A DNA stretch of 64,000 nt from Chrysemys picta bellii. Its lineage: Eukaryota > Chordata > Testudines > Emydidae. The stretch covers positions 119,491,434 through 119,555,433 of the forward strand of contig NC_088795.1 of assembly GCF_011386835.1 (NCBI RefSeq). The letters run 5' to 3'. Below the pieces are notes generated by a model that was given only the letters and a program-made list of their open reading frames with translations, had not been told where the DNA came from and did not search any database. Both the position numbers and the translations under genes were made by a program. Positions within the stretch are counted from its first letter, which is position 1. Each line of letters starts with the position of its first letter. Below are positions 1-9,411 of the stretch, one piece after another.

Positions 1-170
1 AAGCTGGTGTGATTTTGAACAGAACATGAATGTGCTTTTCCCCTCCCAATTGTATGCCCCTGTATTTCCGAGGTTTACTTCTGTGACACATATTTCTGTT
101 TTTATATCGTGCAATAAAAGTCCATTTCTTGAAAATGAAATAATCTTTATTACTTCAGAGTGCGGGGTGG

Positions 171-300
171 TGGGTGGGAGAGGGAAACTGAGGCACAGAG
201 GGAGGATGTGAACGAGTTCACATAGAGCCAAAGCTGTGAATAGAACCCAGAAATCCTTGCTCCAATCCCCTCCACACTCTAAGCAGTAGCTCACACTCCC
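171..300 (-). repeat. MIR SINE fragment, antisense
   Basis: The block reads as the reverse complement of a MIR: GGAAACTGAGGCACAGAG, then the degenerate CACATAGAGCCAAAGCTGTGAATAGAACCCAG stretch (split here: CACATAGAGCCAAAG / CTGTGAATAGAACCCAG), then AAGCAGTAGCTCACACTCC. These correspond to the MIR core, the B-box region and the tRNA-like head. Just to the left, positions 110-155 carry an AATAAA on the + strand and a TTTATT (AATAAA on the - strand), as if two old transcripts converged there. The family call is by memory of the MIR consensus. Confidence 0.6.
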
Positions 301-699
301 CTCACTCATGGCAGCCACAGTGGTGGCCTCTGTGAGGTATTAGTTGGTGGGTCTCAACCCATTCCCTGGGCATCAAGAACACCCCCCTCACCGGCAGTGT
401 CTTTGGAGGAGACACAGACTGAATGGAGTGTGGGGTTGTCTCCCCAGCTGTAGCAAGGGCGGGGGCTCTAATGATTGTAGTGGGTGGGGCCTGGGAGTCA
501 AGTTCAGAGCAAATCAAGAGGTGTATTTCCAAGGTTACATTACTACACACACAGCAGTCACAGCAAGGTTCAGACTATTGGCAGGCACAACACAACACAC
601 ATTAGTGTGAGTCGTTAATAAAATGGGTTTTCAAAGCCTCCCTGAGCCTCATTGCTCCCCACCGGGCTCTTCTTGTAGTCCTGGTATCTGGCTGCTCAA
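301..699. other. unassigned flank left of the Harbinger remnant
   Basis: No gene or definite repeat was recognised. The stretch may be the 3' untranslated part of the Harbinger element whose transposase reads on the - strand from 1794 down to about 837. No terminal inverted repeat was found to mark a left end. Confidence 0.35.
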
Positions 700-2180
700 A
701 ATTTGCAGACAGCCTATCCACCTCTATGCCCCACCCTGTGGAAACTTCTTCTTTCCCTTTGCTTCACAGATATTATGAAGCACACAGCAGGCAGCTATGA
801 GGGCTAACCCAGTGAGCAAACTGTGCCAGCAACCCTTCAAGCAGACAAAGCACATTCAACTGCCATTCTGCACTTGCTGATCCTACTGTTGAAGCGCTCC
901 TTGCTGCTGTTCTGGTGTCTGGTGTACGGCTTCATGAGCCATGGGAGTAAGGGATAGACTGAGTCTCCCAGGATCACTATTGGCATTTCAACATCTCCTG
1001 TGGTGATTCTGCAGTCCTGAAAGAAAGTCCCTGCTTGCAGCTTTCTGAACAGGCCTGTGTTCTTAAAGATGCGCGGGTCATGCACCTTCCCGAACCATCT
1101 CACGCTGATGTCGGTAAAACATCCCTGGTGATCCACCAGCGCTTGCAACACCATTGAAAACTATCCCTTTCTGTTTATATATTCTGTGGCAAGGGCAAGG
1201 TGGTGTGGTGCCAAGATAGGGATATGCATGCCATCTATTGCCCCACCGCAGTTAGGGAACCTCAATGCGGCAAAATCATCCAGTATCCTGCATATTGCCC
1301 AGAGTCACTACCCTTCTTAGCAGAAGGCGATTAATAGCCCTGCATACTTGGATCACAGCACCCCCCACAGTGAATTTCCTGACTTTAAATTGATTTCCAA
1401 CTGACTGGTAGCAGTCTGGCATTGCAAGTTTCCACACAGTGATCACTACTCACTTCTCCACTGTTGGAGCAGATCTCATTTTAGTGTCGCTGCGCTGCAG
1501 GGCTGGGGCAAACGCCGCACACAGTTCCTGGAAAGTGGTCTTGTGCATCTGAAAGTTCTGCAGCCCCTGCTTGTCATCCCGTACCTGCATAACAATGTGA
1601 TCCCACCAGTCAGTACTTGTTTCTTGGGACCAGAATTGGCGCTGTACCGTACTCAGCTGCTCTGTGACTGTCAACAGCAACCGGGAATTGTTTCGTTCTA
1701 TGGCTTCCAGCCAGGCTACTTTCATGCGGCAGTTCCTCTCACGGCTCTGGAAATACTGCAGGAAAAAGCATGTCGTGTTTGCCACACTCACCACAATAGT
1801 GCACAGCTGTGCGGGGTTCGTGCTTTTCTAGAGATGGTGGATGCATGGTATGCCAGGCTTTTGAAAAAACGTGTGAAATATGGGCTGTGGATGAAATCAG
1901 GGGAGGGAGAAAACTGCATCATGGGATGTTCAAGCCATGTTCCCAGTCACTCCTGCAAGAATGTTTTGCTCCCATGAGGCACTGCTAGCCCTTCCCAAAA
2001 CTCCCTATGGCAAGTTGCATTGTGGGATAGCTACCCATGGTGCACTGCTCTCTGCATCGATGCAAGCACTGCTAATTAGGACGTGCTCCACCAACACAAG
2101 AAGTGGGGCGTGGACATGCACAACTGACTGTATGTTGACTTAGCTTAAGTTGATTTTAAGTTTGTAGTGTAAACATGGTC
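700..2180 (-). mobile_element. PIF/Harbinger DNA transposon remnant
   Basis: A - strand transposase remnant occupies 837-1794. The right edge near 2140-2180 (TTAAGTTGATTTTAAGTT followed by GTAGTGTAAACATGGTC) resembles the subterminal sequence of turtle Harbinger-type elements and MITEs. The left end is not defined and no target-site duplication was found. The element lies about 3 kb upstream of the SORCS2 CpG island. Boundaries are approximate. Confidence 0.6.
837..1794 (-). pseudogene. Harbinger (HARBI1-like, DDE_Tnp_4) transposase pseudogene
   Basis: Two open segments on the - strand form one broken transposase. The upstream segment (1794-1450) is the N-terminal helical region, with WWDHIVMQVRDD and a FQELCAAFAPALQ stretch. 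The downstream segment (1154-837) holds the catalytic core, with VDHQGCFTDISVRW, GDSVYPLLPWLMKPY and RMAVECALSA. Between them, at about 1210-1240, a third frame reads GGAIDGMHIPIL, which contains the first catalytic Asp (codon at 1233-1235). The D of GDS and the E of AVE would be the other two DDE residues. Frame changes and stops between the segments show it is inactive. In intact elements the enzyme cuts and pastes DNA and works with a Myb-like partner; no partner gene was recognised here. Confidence 0.8.
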
Positions 2181-2263
2181 TGAATCTTTAATTTTGTGAC
2201 CACATTCTCCTTTTTCCACAGGAATTTTGCCCCCTTCTGTGCACAGGAATACTTCTATTATAG

Positions 2264-2485
2264 CAGTGATTCTCAAACTTTTTGTACTGGTGACCCCTTT
2301 CACATAGCAAGCCTCTGAGTACACCCCCCTTTATAAACTAAAAACACTTTTTTTTATATATTTAATACCATTATAAATGCTGGAGGCAAAGCAGGGTTTG
2401 GGGTGGAGGCTGACAGCTTGTGACCGCCCATGTAATAACCTCGCAACTCCCTGAGGGGTCCCGACCCCCAGTTTGAGAACCCCTG
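2264..2485. mobile_element. hAT-type MITE, 222 bp
   Basis: The ends are inverted repeats (CAGTGATTCTCAAAC at left, GTTTGAGAACCCCTG at right). The element is flanked by an exact 8-bp target duplication, TATTATAG, at 2256-2263 and 2486-2493. An 8-bp duplication with CAG...CTG ends is the hAT signature. There is no coding capacity. Confidence 0.9.
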
Positions 2486-2493
2486 TATTATAG

Positions 2494-3595
2494 GCAGTGC
2501 TAGTACTAGGCTGTTAAGGTTGCCTTACAATCCTACTATAAGACCCTGTTTTCAGTTGCTTAAAACTTTATCAATTTTGAACCTTTTAGGCTGAAATTTT
2601 ACATGCTGGTTGTCTGCTTTTGTCTGACCTTTTTTGGGGAAAATTTCAAAATGATTGAGTTGTTTCCAAGAGTGAGGCTAGGGAAATATATGTTGTTTTG
2701 CCTATGTTAACAAATTCTGGAAACTTCTTTTTAAAGAAACTCCAGCATTCCCCTGCTTTAGAGCAGGGACTTGAAATCTGACAGAGGCAGAGGGTAGCCT
2801 TTGTATCAGGTATTGCCTTTTTCCATCTCTGTGAAAACCTGCCCAAATTTGGACCAATTATAAACCTTTGAAAAATCTCAATTCACATATGCTCAGTAGA
2901 GACTTGCTAGAGTTTAACAGCTAAAATCTCTGAAGAATCCACCCTCACTGAGCATGCTCTAGGCTCTCACAGCTCTTAGCAGACGCAGCATGTACTGTCC
3001 CCTCACAGTTGCTACAACTGACCTGACTGCATATGCTCAGTTGCTCTTTGAAACATACTTCAGTTTAGGACTACAGCAGGCTGAGAAAGAAGGATTTCCC
3101 CTGTAATGCCTGGCTGCTCCAGGCGGGAGTGGAGCCAGGCCCTGGAATTGGAACTGAGAGCCTATTTCTCTTGCACACTCCGTAAGCCCATTCCTGCCAC
3201 CAGTCAATGTAGAGGAGGAAGTTGTCTGACTCAGTCTTAGCTAGACCAGCAGGAAGAGGAAAGAGTAGATTGTGACAAAGAGTCTGGTGAGACTGTGAAT
3301 GGAGTGGTGGTGGGGACTGTAACTGACAGTGGTTGGGCAAAGAGACTGTGAGAAGAGGGGAAGGGAATTTTCAAACTGGGAGTCGTGAGGGAAATGGTGA
3401 TAGACTGGAGCCAGGGGCTGGGGAAGGGGAACAGGAAAAGACTGGGACTGGCTGCACAAGGTGACTGGGACATTCAGCGACCATTGAAGTCGCTTGGAGC
3501 TGTGCTTGATTACATAAAGTGCCGCATAATGCTTAATATTCTGAAAAATCAGATCCTAGATCTATCAAGTTGGGCACCTAGAAGTAGTGGACACT
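2494..3595. other. unassigned upstream sequence
   Basis: No gene or clear repeat was recognised. Short open frames around 3240-3470 on the - strand are Ser/Pro-rich low-complexity readings with no family resemblance. Confidence 0.5.
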
Positions 3596-3745
3596 TTTGA
3601 CTTAGTTTTTCTGTCCTCAGTTTCCCATCTGTAAAAGGGGAGATAATACCCCCATCTCCCATCATAGGGATATTGTGAAGATAAAATGTTTGTGAAGCAC
3701 TCCAATACTATAGCGATGATTCCATGGGAAAGCCCTTGAGGAAAT
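3596..3745 (+). repeat. MIR SINE fragment, sense
   Basis: The block carries the MIR core order: TCCTCAGTTTCCCATCTGTAAAA, GGGGAGATAATACC, then TAGGGATATTGTGAAGATAAA (each under 20 bases when read apart) and GTGAAGCACTCCAATACTATAG. The tRNA-like head is missing. Confidence 0.7.
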
Positions 3746-3928
3746 TAATAATTCTGTCTTCAGAGCAAGGTTTGACTAGTGTGCTATAACTAACACTGAA
3801 GGCCACGCAATGAACAACGAGGATAAAAAATATTGAATAGCTGCTCTTTAATTGAACACCCTCCATCCTGTGCAGTGTACTGAATGAGTAGGGGTCCTGT
3901 GGAAAAATATATGATCATGTAATTAAAG

Positions 3929-4293
3929 CAGCGGTTTGTCAAATACCTCGCGCCCCCCCCCTTCTGACAACAAAAAATTACTACACAATCCCAGGAGAGG
4001 GGACCGAAACCTGAGTCCGCCCGAGCCCTGCCTCCCGGGGCAGTGGGGCCAAAGCCAAAGGGCTTCAGCCCCGGGTGGGGGGCCTGTAATCTGAGCCCCG
4101 CTGCCCAGGGCTGAAGCCAAAGCCTGAGTCCCACGCCCAGGGCTGAAGCCCTTGGGCTTGGGCCCTGGGCGCTGGGGCTCAGGCTTCTCCTTCAGTCCTG
4201 GGCACCAGGAAGTCTAATGCCAGTCCTGGCAACCTCATTAAAACAGAGTCGTGACCCACATTGGGGTCCTGGCCCACAGTTTGAGAACTGCTG
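3929..4293. mobile_element. hAT-type MITE, 365 bp, GC-rich
   Basis: The element starts CAGCGGTTTGTCAAA and ends AGTTTGAGAACTGCTG. It is flanked by an exact 8-bp duplication, AATTAAAG, at 3921-3928 and 4294-4301. The interior repeats GGGCTGAAGCC / GGCTTCAGCCC motifs, giving several internal inverted segments. It is non-coding and sits about 0.5 kb upstream of the CpG island. Confidence 0.9.
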
Positions 4294-4301
4294 AATTAAA
4301 G

Positions 4302-4799
4302 TATTTTTATCATATGCATATACACAAGGGGGTGGAATTAAGGTTGCACAGACAACCTTAATTCTGGCAATTCCTAATGTTTGAGTGCTTGACTTTGCAA
4401 CCTTAATGCTCTTTTAATGTGTCTTGTGTGTGTAATTATATACACACCCACACCATTATTTATCAAGCACTTATACTGGTATAAGGCTGAGCCCAAGTCA
4501 CACAAGAAGGACAGTTCATGTGACAAAATAATCTACCCTCCAACAGAAACGACAGAGGCCGTCCCCTAGACACACTTTGAAGCCTAGAGGATGGAGTAAC
4601 TTGGGACAGCGTGGAGTGGTTCTGTTCACTTCTGGGGGGCATTCACACACAAAGAACATTCAAGAACTGCAGGAGTTTAGATTTTTCAAGGCAGGATGTA
4701 ACAGCCAGCAGCGCTGCTCCTGTCATCCTGATGTCCATTATTTGCAGCAGGGAGCGGCCCCCAACCCAGGGCCACGAATGATCGCACAGGGAGTCTAGG
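4302..4799. other. SORCS2 proximal upstream flank
   Basis: The first part (4320-4480) has a short inverted pair, AAGGTTGCACAGACAACCTT, and TGTG/ACAC-rich sequence. The last 200 bases become GC-rich towards the island. No TATA-type promoter was recognised. Confidence 0.4.
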
Positions 4800-4885
4800 G
4801 GTGGGTGGGACCCAGCCTTCCCAGTACATTATGTGCGGCTGTGCTGGGCTCTGAGGCTGCCTGCGCCTTGGGCTTCAGAGAGGAG

Positions 4886-4900
4886 CCAGCAGATGGCGGC
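4886..4900 (+). promoter_or_regulatory. candidate CTCF site
   Basis: CCAGCAGATGGCGGC fits the CTCF core consensus CCASYAGRKGGCRSY at all 15 positions. The same bases (AGATGGCGGC) also resemble the YY1 initiator motif, so either factor is possible. The site is 164 bp upstream of the SORCS2 start codon. A weaker match (CCAGCAGCTGGCGCC, one mismatch) lies at 5537-5551 in the first intron, in the same orientation. Confidence 0.45.
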
Positions 4901-5063
4901 GCCTCTCCTTGGCTGGGAGAGGAGTCCCGAGCACGTTGTTTCCAGTGTAAACCCTCGCTTTGGTTACAAACCCTGCCTTCCTCCCCTCCCTCCCCCCTCC
5001 GGAGGCTGTGTATCTGTCTCACATTCACATCCCAGCCTGTCACTAGCACATCCGAAGGCGAGC

Positions 5064-5453
5064 ATGGCGCAAAGGGGGCCACTCGTGTCTCCAACAGGGA
5101 CCCTCCCCAGGACAGCCCCTAGCCTGGCGCTGCTGCTGCTGCTCGGTGCCTGCTGGGCTGCGCGCCCCTCGGAGCAGTGGGGCGGCCAGAGCTCCAGCTG
5201 GGTGACCCGGGCAAGAAGGAACCCGCGGGAGCTGCTGTTCCGCGGCGGAGGCGGCGGCCGGGAGGAGGCTAGTGCGCTGGGGCGCGCTGGCGAAGGCGTG
5301 GGGGCTGCTGCGGGGAGTCGCTCCAGGAGAGCATCCTCCACCTCCTCCCGCCCAGCCAGGGAGCAGGTCTCTCTGATCAGCACCTCCTTCGTGCTCAAAG
5401 GGGACGCGTCTCACAACCAGGCGATGGTGCACTGGACGGGCGAGAACAGCAGT
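5064..5453 (+). CDS. SORCS2: SORCS2 exon 1, coding part (VPS10-domain receptor)
   Basis: SORCS2 is a type I membrane receptor of the VPS10/sortilin family that binds neurotrophin precursors and helps sort receptors in neurons. These 130 codons are its N-terminus. Residues 1-33 look like a signal peptide, with a LALLLLLGACWAA core. Residues 34-100 are a Gly/Arg-rich propeptide with two furin-type motifs, RARR (49-52) and RSRR (86-89). Residues 101-130 (QVSLISTSFVLKGDASHNQ, then AMVHWTGENSS) begin the VPS10 propeller. They match SORCS2 better than SORCS1 or SORCS3 by memory, and Asn128 lies in an N-glycosylation sequon. The ATG at 5064 has a strong context (A at -3, G at +4), and the protein then starts MAQRGP, like known SORCS2. 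Two in-frame ATGs upstream (4833, 4893) are open into this frame but would bury the signal peptide. The exon ends at AGT|GTAAGT, phase 0. The rest of the gene lies beyond the window. Confidence 0.92.
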
Positions 5454-6250
5454 GTAAGTAGGGGCCCCTCCCCAGTCAAAGCCATCCAGCCCGGGGGGAG
5501 GGGGGGCGGAAGGCATCGCGCCCCCCAGCGGAGAGCCCAGCAGCTGGCGCCCCTGCGGTGTAACTATATGGCCCCAGTCCTCCGCGCTGTATTACGGTAG
5601 CCGCTCCCTTCCCCACCCCGCTGCCCGGGGGAGCCTTGCCGCGGGGTCTGGGACTCTGGAGTGGGCGCAGCAATGCAGCCCCTGCGTGCGAGGCTGGAGG
5701 CGGCGGGTGACAAGTGCATCTCCGGCTGGGGCTCAGGCAGGTCCCGGGCGGAAACTAGTCGCCTCCTCCTTGGCCACGCCGACACTCCGGCCGGGGAGGA
5801 AAGAGGGTCGCCCTGATTTAGAGGGGCCGGGAGGAAGAGAGAGCAGACCGGGGGCAGCGGCAGCAGGAAGCCCTATCCCGGTTGAACGACTTCCCGGGAA
5901 AGTTTGGAAAGTTTGTAGCGTGCATCCCGCACATAGATGGAGAGAGGGGCTGGGAGGTGCTGCTGCACCTGGAGCAGGTCTCCCGGGCTCGGGCTGCCTC
6001 CTCTGGCCCGCAGCGCTACTCGGGCTACATTGGCCGCTGGGCGAAGGGGCAGGTTGGGGGTGACTTCTGGGGGGGGGATCGGGCCCGAGGGATGGAAAGT
6101 TGTTTCAGTCTGTTATCCTCGGGCGGCTGTGGGCAGCTCCAGGAGACGCCTGGTGGTCGGTCACACCCACCCAGTGTGGTGGGGGAGGAGAGGGAGAGAG
6201 CTGCGGCCAGAGCATTATCCCCTCCAGCCCTTCATAAAAGTGCCAGATTA

Positions 6251-9000
6251 AATTGTCGAGGCTAATCGATTCACCTCAAATCAATCGCCTGCTTCTAATC
6301 CCTGGCCCGTGTGCGAGACGTTTGCTAAAAGGCCGGAGAGGGTAAAAAAACACAGCGGAGGCATTTGGTTGTAAATTGTTCTCACGCGGCTAAATGAAGT
6401 CGGAAGACGCGCGCAGTAGCGCCGGGTCATTGGTCTCAGTTTGAGCATCATTCTTGGGCCTGCTAACGCGCAGGGGTAAAGGGCACGAGTGGTGGGGATG
6501 CTCCAGGTTGACCACTTCCATCTAGCGCTTACACACCCACTCAGCTTTCCAGCCTCACCATGACCCTCACCGCTGTTATTCTGTCTCATTTCAAAGTTAC
6601 ACTTTATTTTTGGTCAAACCCAAAGCACCCCCTCTTGCCGCTGAAAACTGAGCTCTATCGCTCAGTGCAGCAGCTGACCCTGGTCTGGTCTCACCTGTGC
6701 AAGGAGCACACAAATGAAGGCTCCGCTGTTTGATTTGGTCAAAATGAATAGAGTTTATGGAGTCAGGTGTCTTGATCTGTCAGCTCAGAAACCCAGGGGA
6801 CCCATTCTGTCCTATGATGTAAATGAATGGTGAAACTTTATTTTAATATATCCATTATACTTCATTATACTTGCCCATTTTTGAATCTTTTAACAAGCTG
6901 GCTTCTTATGTACTGATTGAAGTTTTATACAAATATCTTGCTGACACTGATGCTTTTTTGTATGTACACCAAGTTTCAGAACTTTGTCAGATTTAAAGCA
7001 GTGTGTGACTTTGTAATATTTAAATTAACTAAGTATATGAGGCCAACGTCTCTGCTGGGGTAATTCCATTGATTTAGCTCATTATCTGTTTTTAACTAAT
7101 ATTCAATCTTGTCTTTATTTCTTTTATATCCACAGATGATGGGTATATATTTGTACAGATGGTTTCTGGGATTTGCTGCTTCTGAATTTATCCTGCAGTA
7201 AGACATTATTTCATAACACTGTGTAACATAGGTAAATATTACACAGCACCAGGCATTGTGTAATGTCTATATAACTACATAGGCAGTGAAATCTTGTTAT
7301 GAAAAATCTAGAATGATTTTCTCCTCAAGATTTTAGTATTTCTGGAAAATCACTGCTTTATTTTATGGTAGATCAGCTGAGATCCTGGCCTTTGTTTGAA
7401 CTTGAGCTTTGCAAATTATGCATAGTGTTCGTTAAACTTGACACAGTTCAGAAAGCATGTGTTGTATTTCCCATAAATGTATGGATTAACATCTTCCCCT
7501 TTGGGTTGTCAAATCCACTTTCTGCCAGCTCTGCTAGTGGGTCACACAAGAACAAGAGCTGTCCAGTGAGCAGGCTGGCTGCTTGTGTTAATGCTTATTA
7601 TATAATCTGGTATTTTCATGTGTCCGAGTTGGAGTTAGCATCACAAAGCTTGACACCCAGTTTCTGATGTACTTAGGAGGGAAATGTGCAGATAGCCATT
7701 TTCTTTTCATAGAAAGTATTGCAAATCATCAGCAGCATCTATTTCTCTAGACTTGTCCTTTCCCTGTTTCTGCTTTCAAAATAATCCCATTTCTTTTCAT
7801 GGTCAGTGCTTGCAGGCTTTTAGGGCTATTTTTCTTTCTTGAAGAGATCACTATTAAAAAAGTTGGCTCCAGTTCAGATTTCTACATACAAAAAATGTAA
7901 CAGCTTTCATGCAAAGTACTCTTGTGCTCTAAAACAAATACCTTGCTAATCCACACACTACAATCCGCACTTAAAACGAGTGGTCTCTCCCCATCTCTCT
8001 GCAAAGATTTAATAGCAGATGCTGCAGTGTTAGCTTGTATTGCTAAGATTTCATTATTTTTTCATGATATTCTACAACGTGTATACGAGTATGTGATGAA
8101 GTAGTTTCCTCAGTAGCAAAAATACATTACACTGTCAGAATGGAATATAGTTGATGCATTACCTTATTCTTTTATTGTTTGTGCACTTATTAGTTTACTA
8201 AATTCATTAACGTGTGGCGGGACTCCACATCATTAGTGCAAATAGATGTTCTCTACTGTATTTACTAATTCAGTGACAAAAATGTTTAGTTGTGCTGTGC
8301 TATTTAAAATCATGCCATTCAGCATATCCGCTGTCAGCTGGACTGTCCCACAGTGGGCTGGACCAATGACCTGGAGGTGAAAGGCTCTATATCCCATTAC
8401 CTGACACCTGAGCACCTAGTTCCTTTGCTTAGCATGCTTTTAAAAAATAGGTAGGTGGCAGGAATTTTCATCCCCTCTGATTCATTAGACTTGTCTGCTA
8501 ACATGTTTGGTTGGTTGTGTTGTAGAATGAGAGTTGCTAAAATAATGAGGAACCAAAAGCTGCTACAAAGAAGTGATCCGAGGATTGCAAAGAAGGTACA
8601 GAACAGGTCTGTCTGAGAAAAGTGGAAGAAGTGTGTCAAGTTCATGCAGTAAGGATGAGATGAAAATGATATAAGCAAATGTCACTGTTCTTCACTCTCT
8701 TGTGAGTTTAAATACCTCAGGCAACAAAAAATACTATTGAATTTAACCAAGGACCCGTTTTACAATCCATTGAAATCTGTGGGAGACGTCATTGGGCTCT
8801 GGTTCAGGCCCTATATCCATGTTAGAAAGCAGGAGGAGCTTTTGATTAACTTCTGATAAGTATTTGGCGCAAGGAACAATAATCTAAGTGAAGAAATTAG
8901 TAGAAATGGTTACCAACCTTGTGCCTTATCCTTCACCATTGTAATAATGTCATAACTCCACTTGACCTCAGTAGGGAAGGATGGAGCCAGAAGCTACTGA
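6251..9000. other. intronic sequence with no recognised gene
   Basis: This is AT-rich single-copy-looking sequence. The only repeat trace is at about 8767-8818, where GTCATTGGGCTCTGG and GGTTCAGGCCCTA match one arm of the palindromic mini-elements described elsewhere. No exon, RNA gene or clear mobile element was seen. Confidence 0.5.
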
Positions 9001-9072
9001 AGGCCTGATCCAAAGCCCACTGAACTCAATGGAAAGATTCCCATTGGTAACAATGGACTTTAGATGAGGCCT
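9001..9072. repeat. short palindromic mini-element
   Basis: The left arm, AGGCCTGATCCAAAGCCCA and CTGAACTCAATGG, is mirrored by CCATTGGTAACAATGG, ACTTTAGATGAGGCC. This degenerate inverted pair matches a family that recurs in the window at 25168, 31781, 38063, 47065, 53053 and 54270. No target duplication was found here. Confidence 0.5.
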
Positions 9073-9116
9073 TGAGTGCCTCCTTGTGAGGTGCTGAGCA
9101 CTTTCAGACGCCACTG

Positions 9117-9411
9117 AGGGTATGTCTACACTGCAGCTGTGAAGTGTCATTTTTCAGTTCACATACACTCATTCTAGCTTTACTTGAATTACCACCATAA
9201 AAATAGCAGTGTGGGGGTTGCGGCACAGGTGGTGGCTTGGGCTAGCCACCCAAATTTGGATGCAGAGGGTGAGGCAGGCTTGGATTCGGGCGGCTAGCAT
9301 GAGCCGCCACCCATGCTACTATTTTTAGCATGCTAGTTCCAGCAGAGCTTGTGTGGGTCTGCCTACCTGCACTGGGAATCACACCTCCCAGCTGCAGTGT
9401 GGACGTAACCT
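9117..9411. mobile_element. DNA-transposon MITE with GTCTACACTGCAGCTG ends
   Basis: The terminal inverted repeats are AGGGTATGTCTACACTGCAG at left and, on the other side, CTGCAGTGTGGACGTAACCT, so about 20 bp with three mismatches. The 295-bp element is non-coding. Flanks share a CTGAG-like word, but an exact target duplication is not clear, so the superfamily is left open. Confidence 0.75.

Larger units (their letters stand above)
4800..6250. promoter_or_regulatory. SORCS2: CpG island over SORCS2 exon 1
   Basis: CpG density rises sharply against the AT-rich surroundings, for example GGGGCGGCCAG, CGCGGCGGAGGCGGCGGC and CGCGCTGGCGAAGGCG between 5170 and 5310. The island covers the likely transcription start, the 5' UTR, the coding part of exon 1 and about 0.8 kb of the first intron. 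No TATA box was seen, which suits a dispersed CpG-island promoter. The transcription start cannot be placed from sequence alone. Edges were judged by eye. Confidence 0.75.

Noticed and set aside
1543..1977. 144-codon + strand frame
   Set aside because: It is antisense to the Harbinger transposase remnant.
4964..5516. Antisense open frames of 144 and 157 codons over SORCS2 exon 1
   Set aside because: They are products of high GC content opposite a real exon; the readings are low-complexity Pro/Ser/Ala sequence with no domain.
5686..6265. Overlapping + strand frames of 104-127 codons after exon 1
   Set aside because: They lie in the CpG island inside the intron, overlap each other in different frames and match no protein I know. 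No good splice context was seen.
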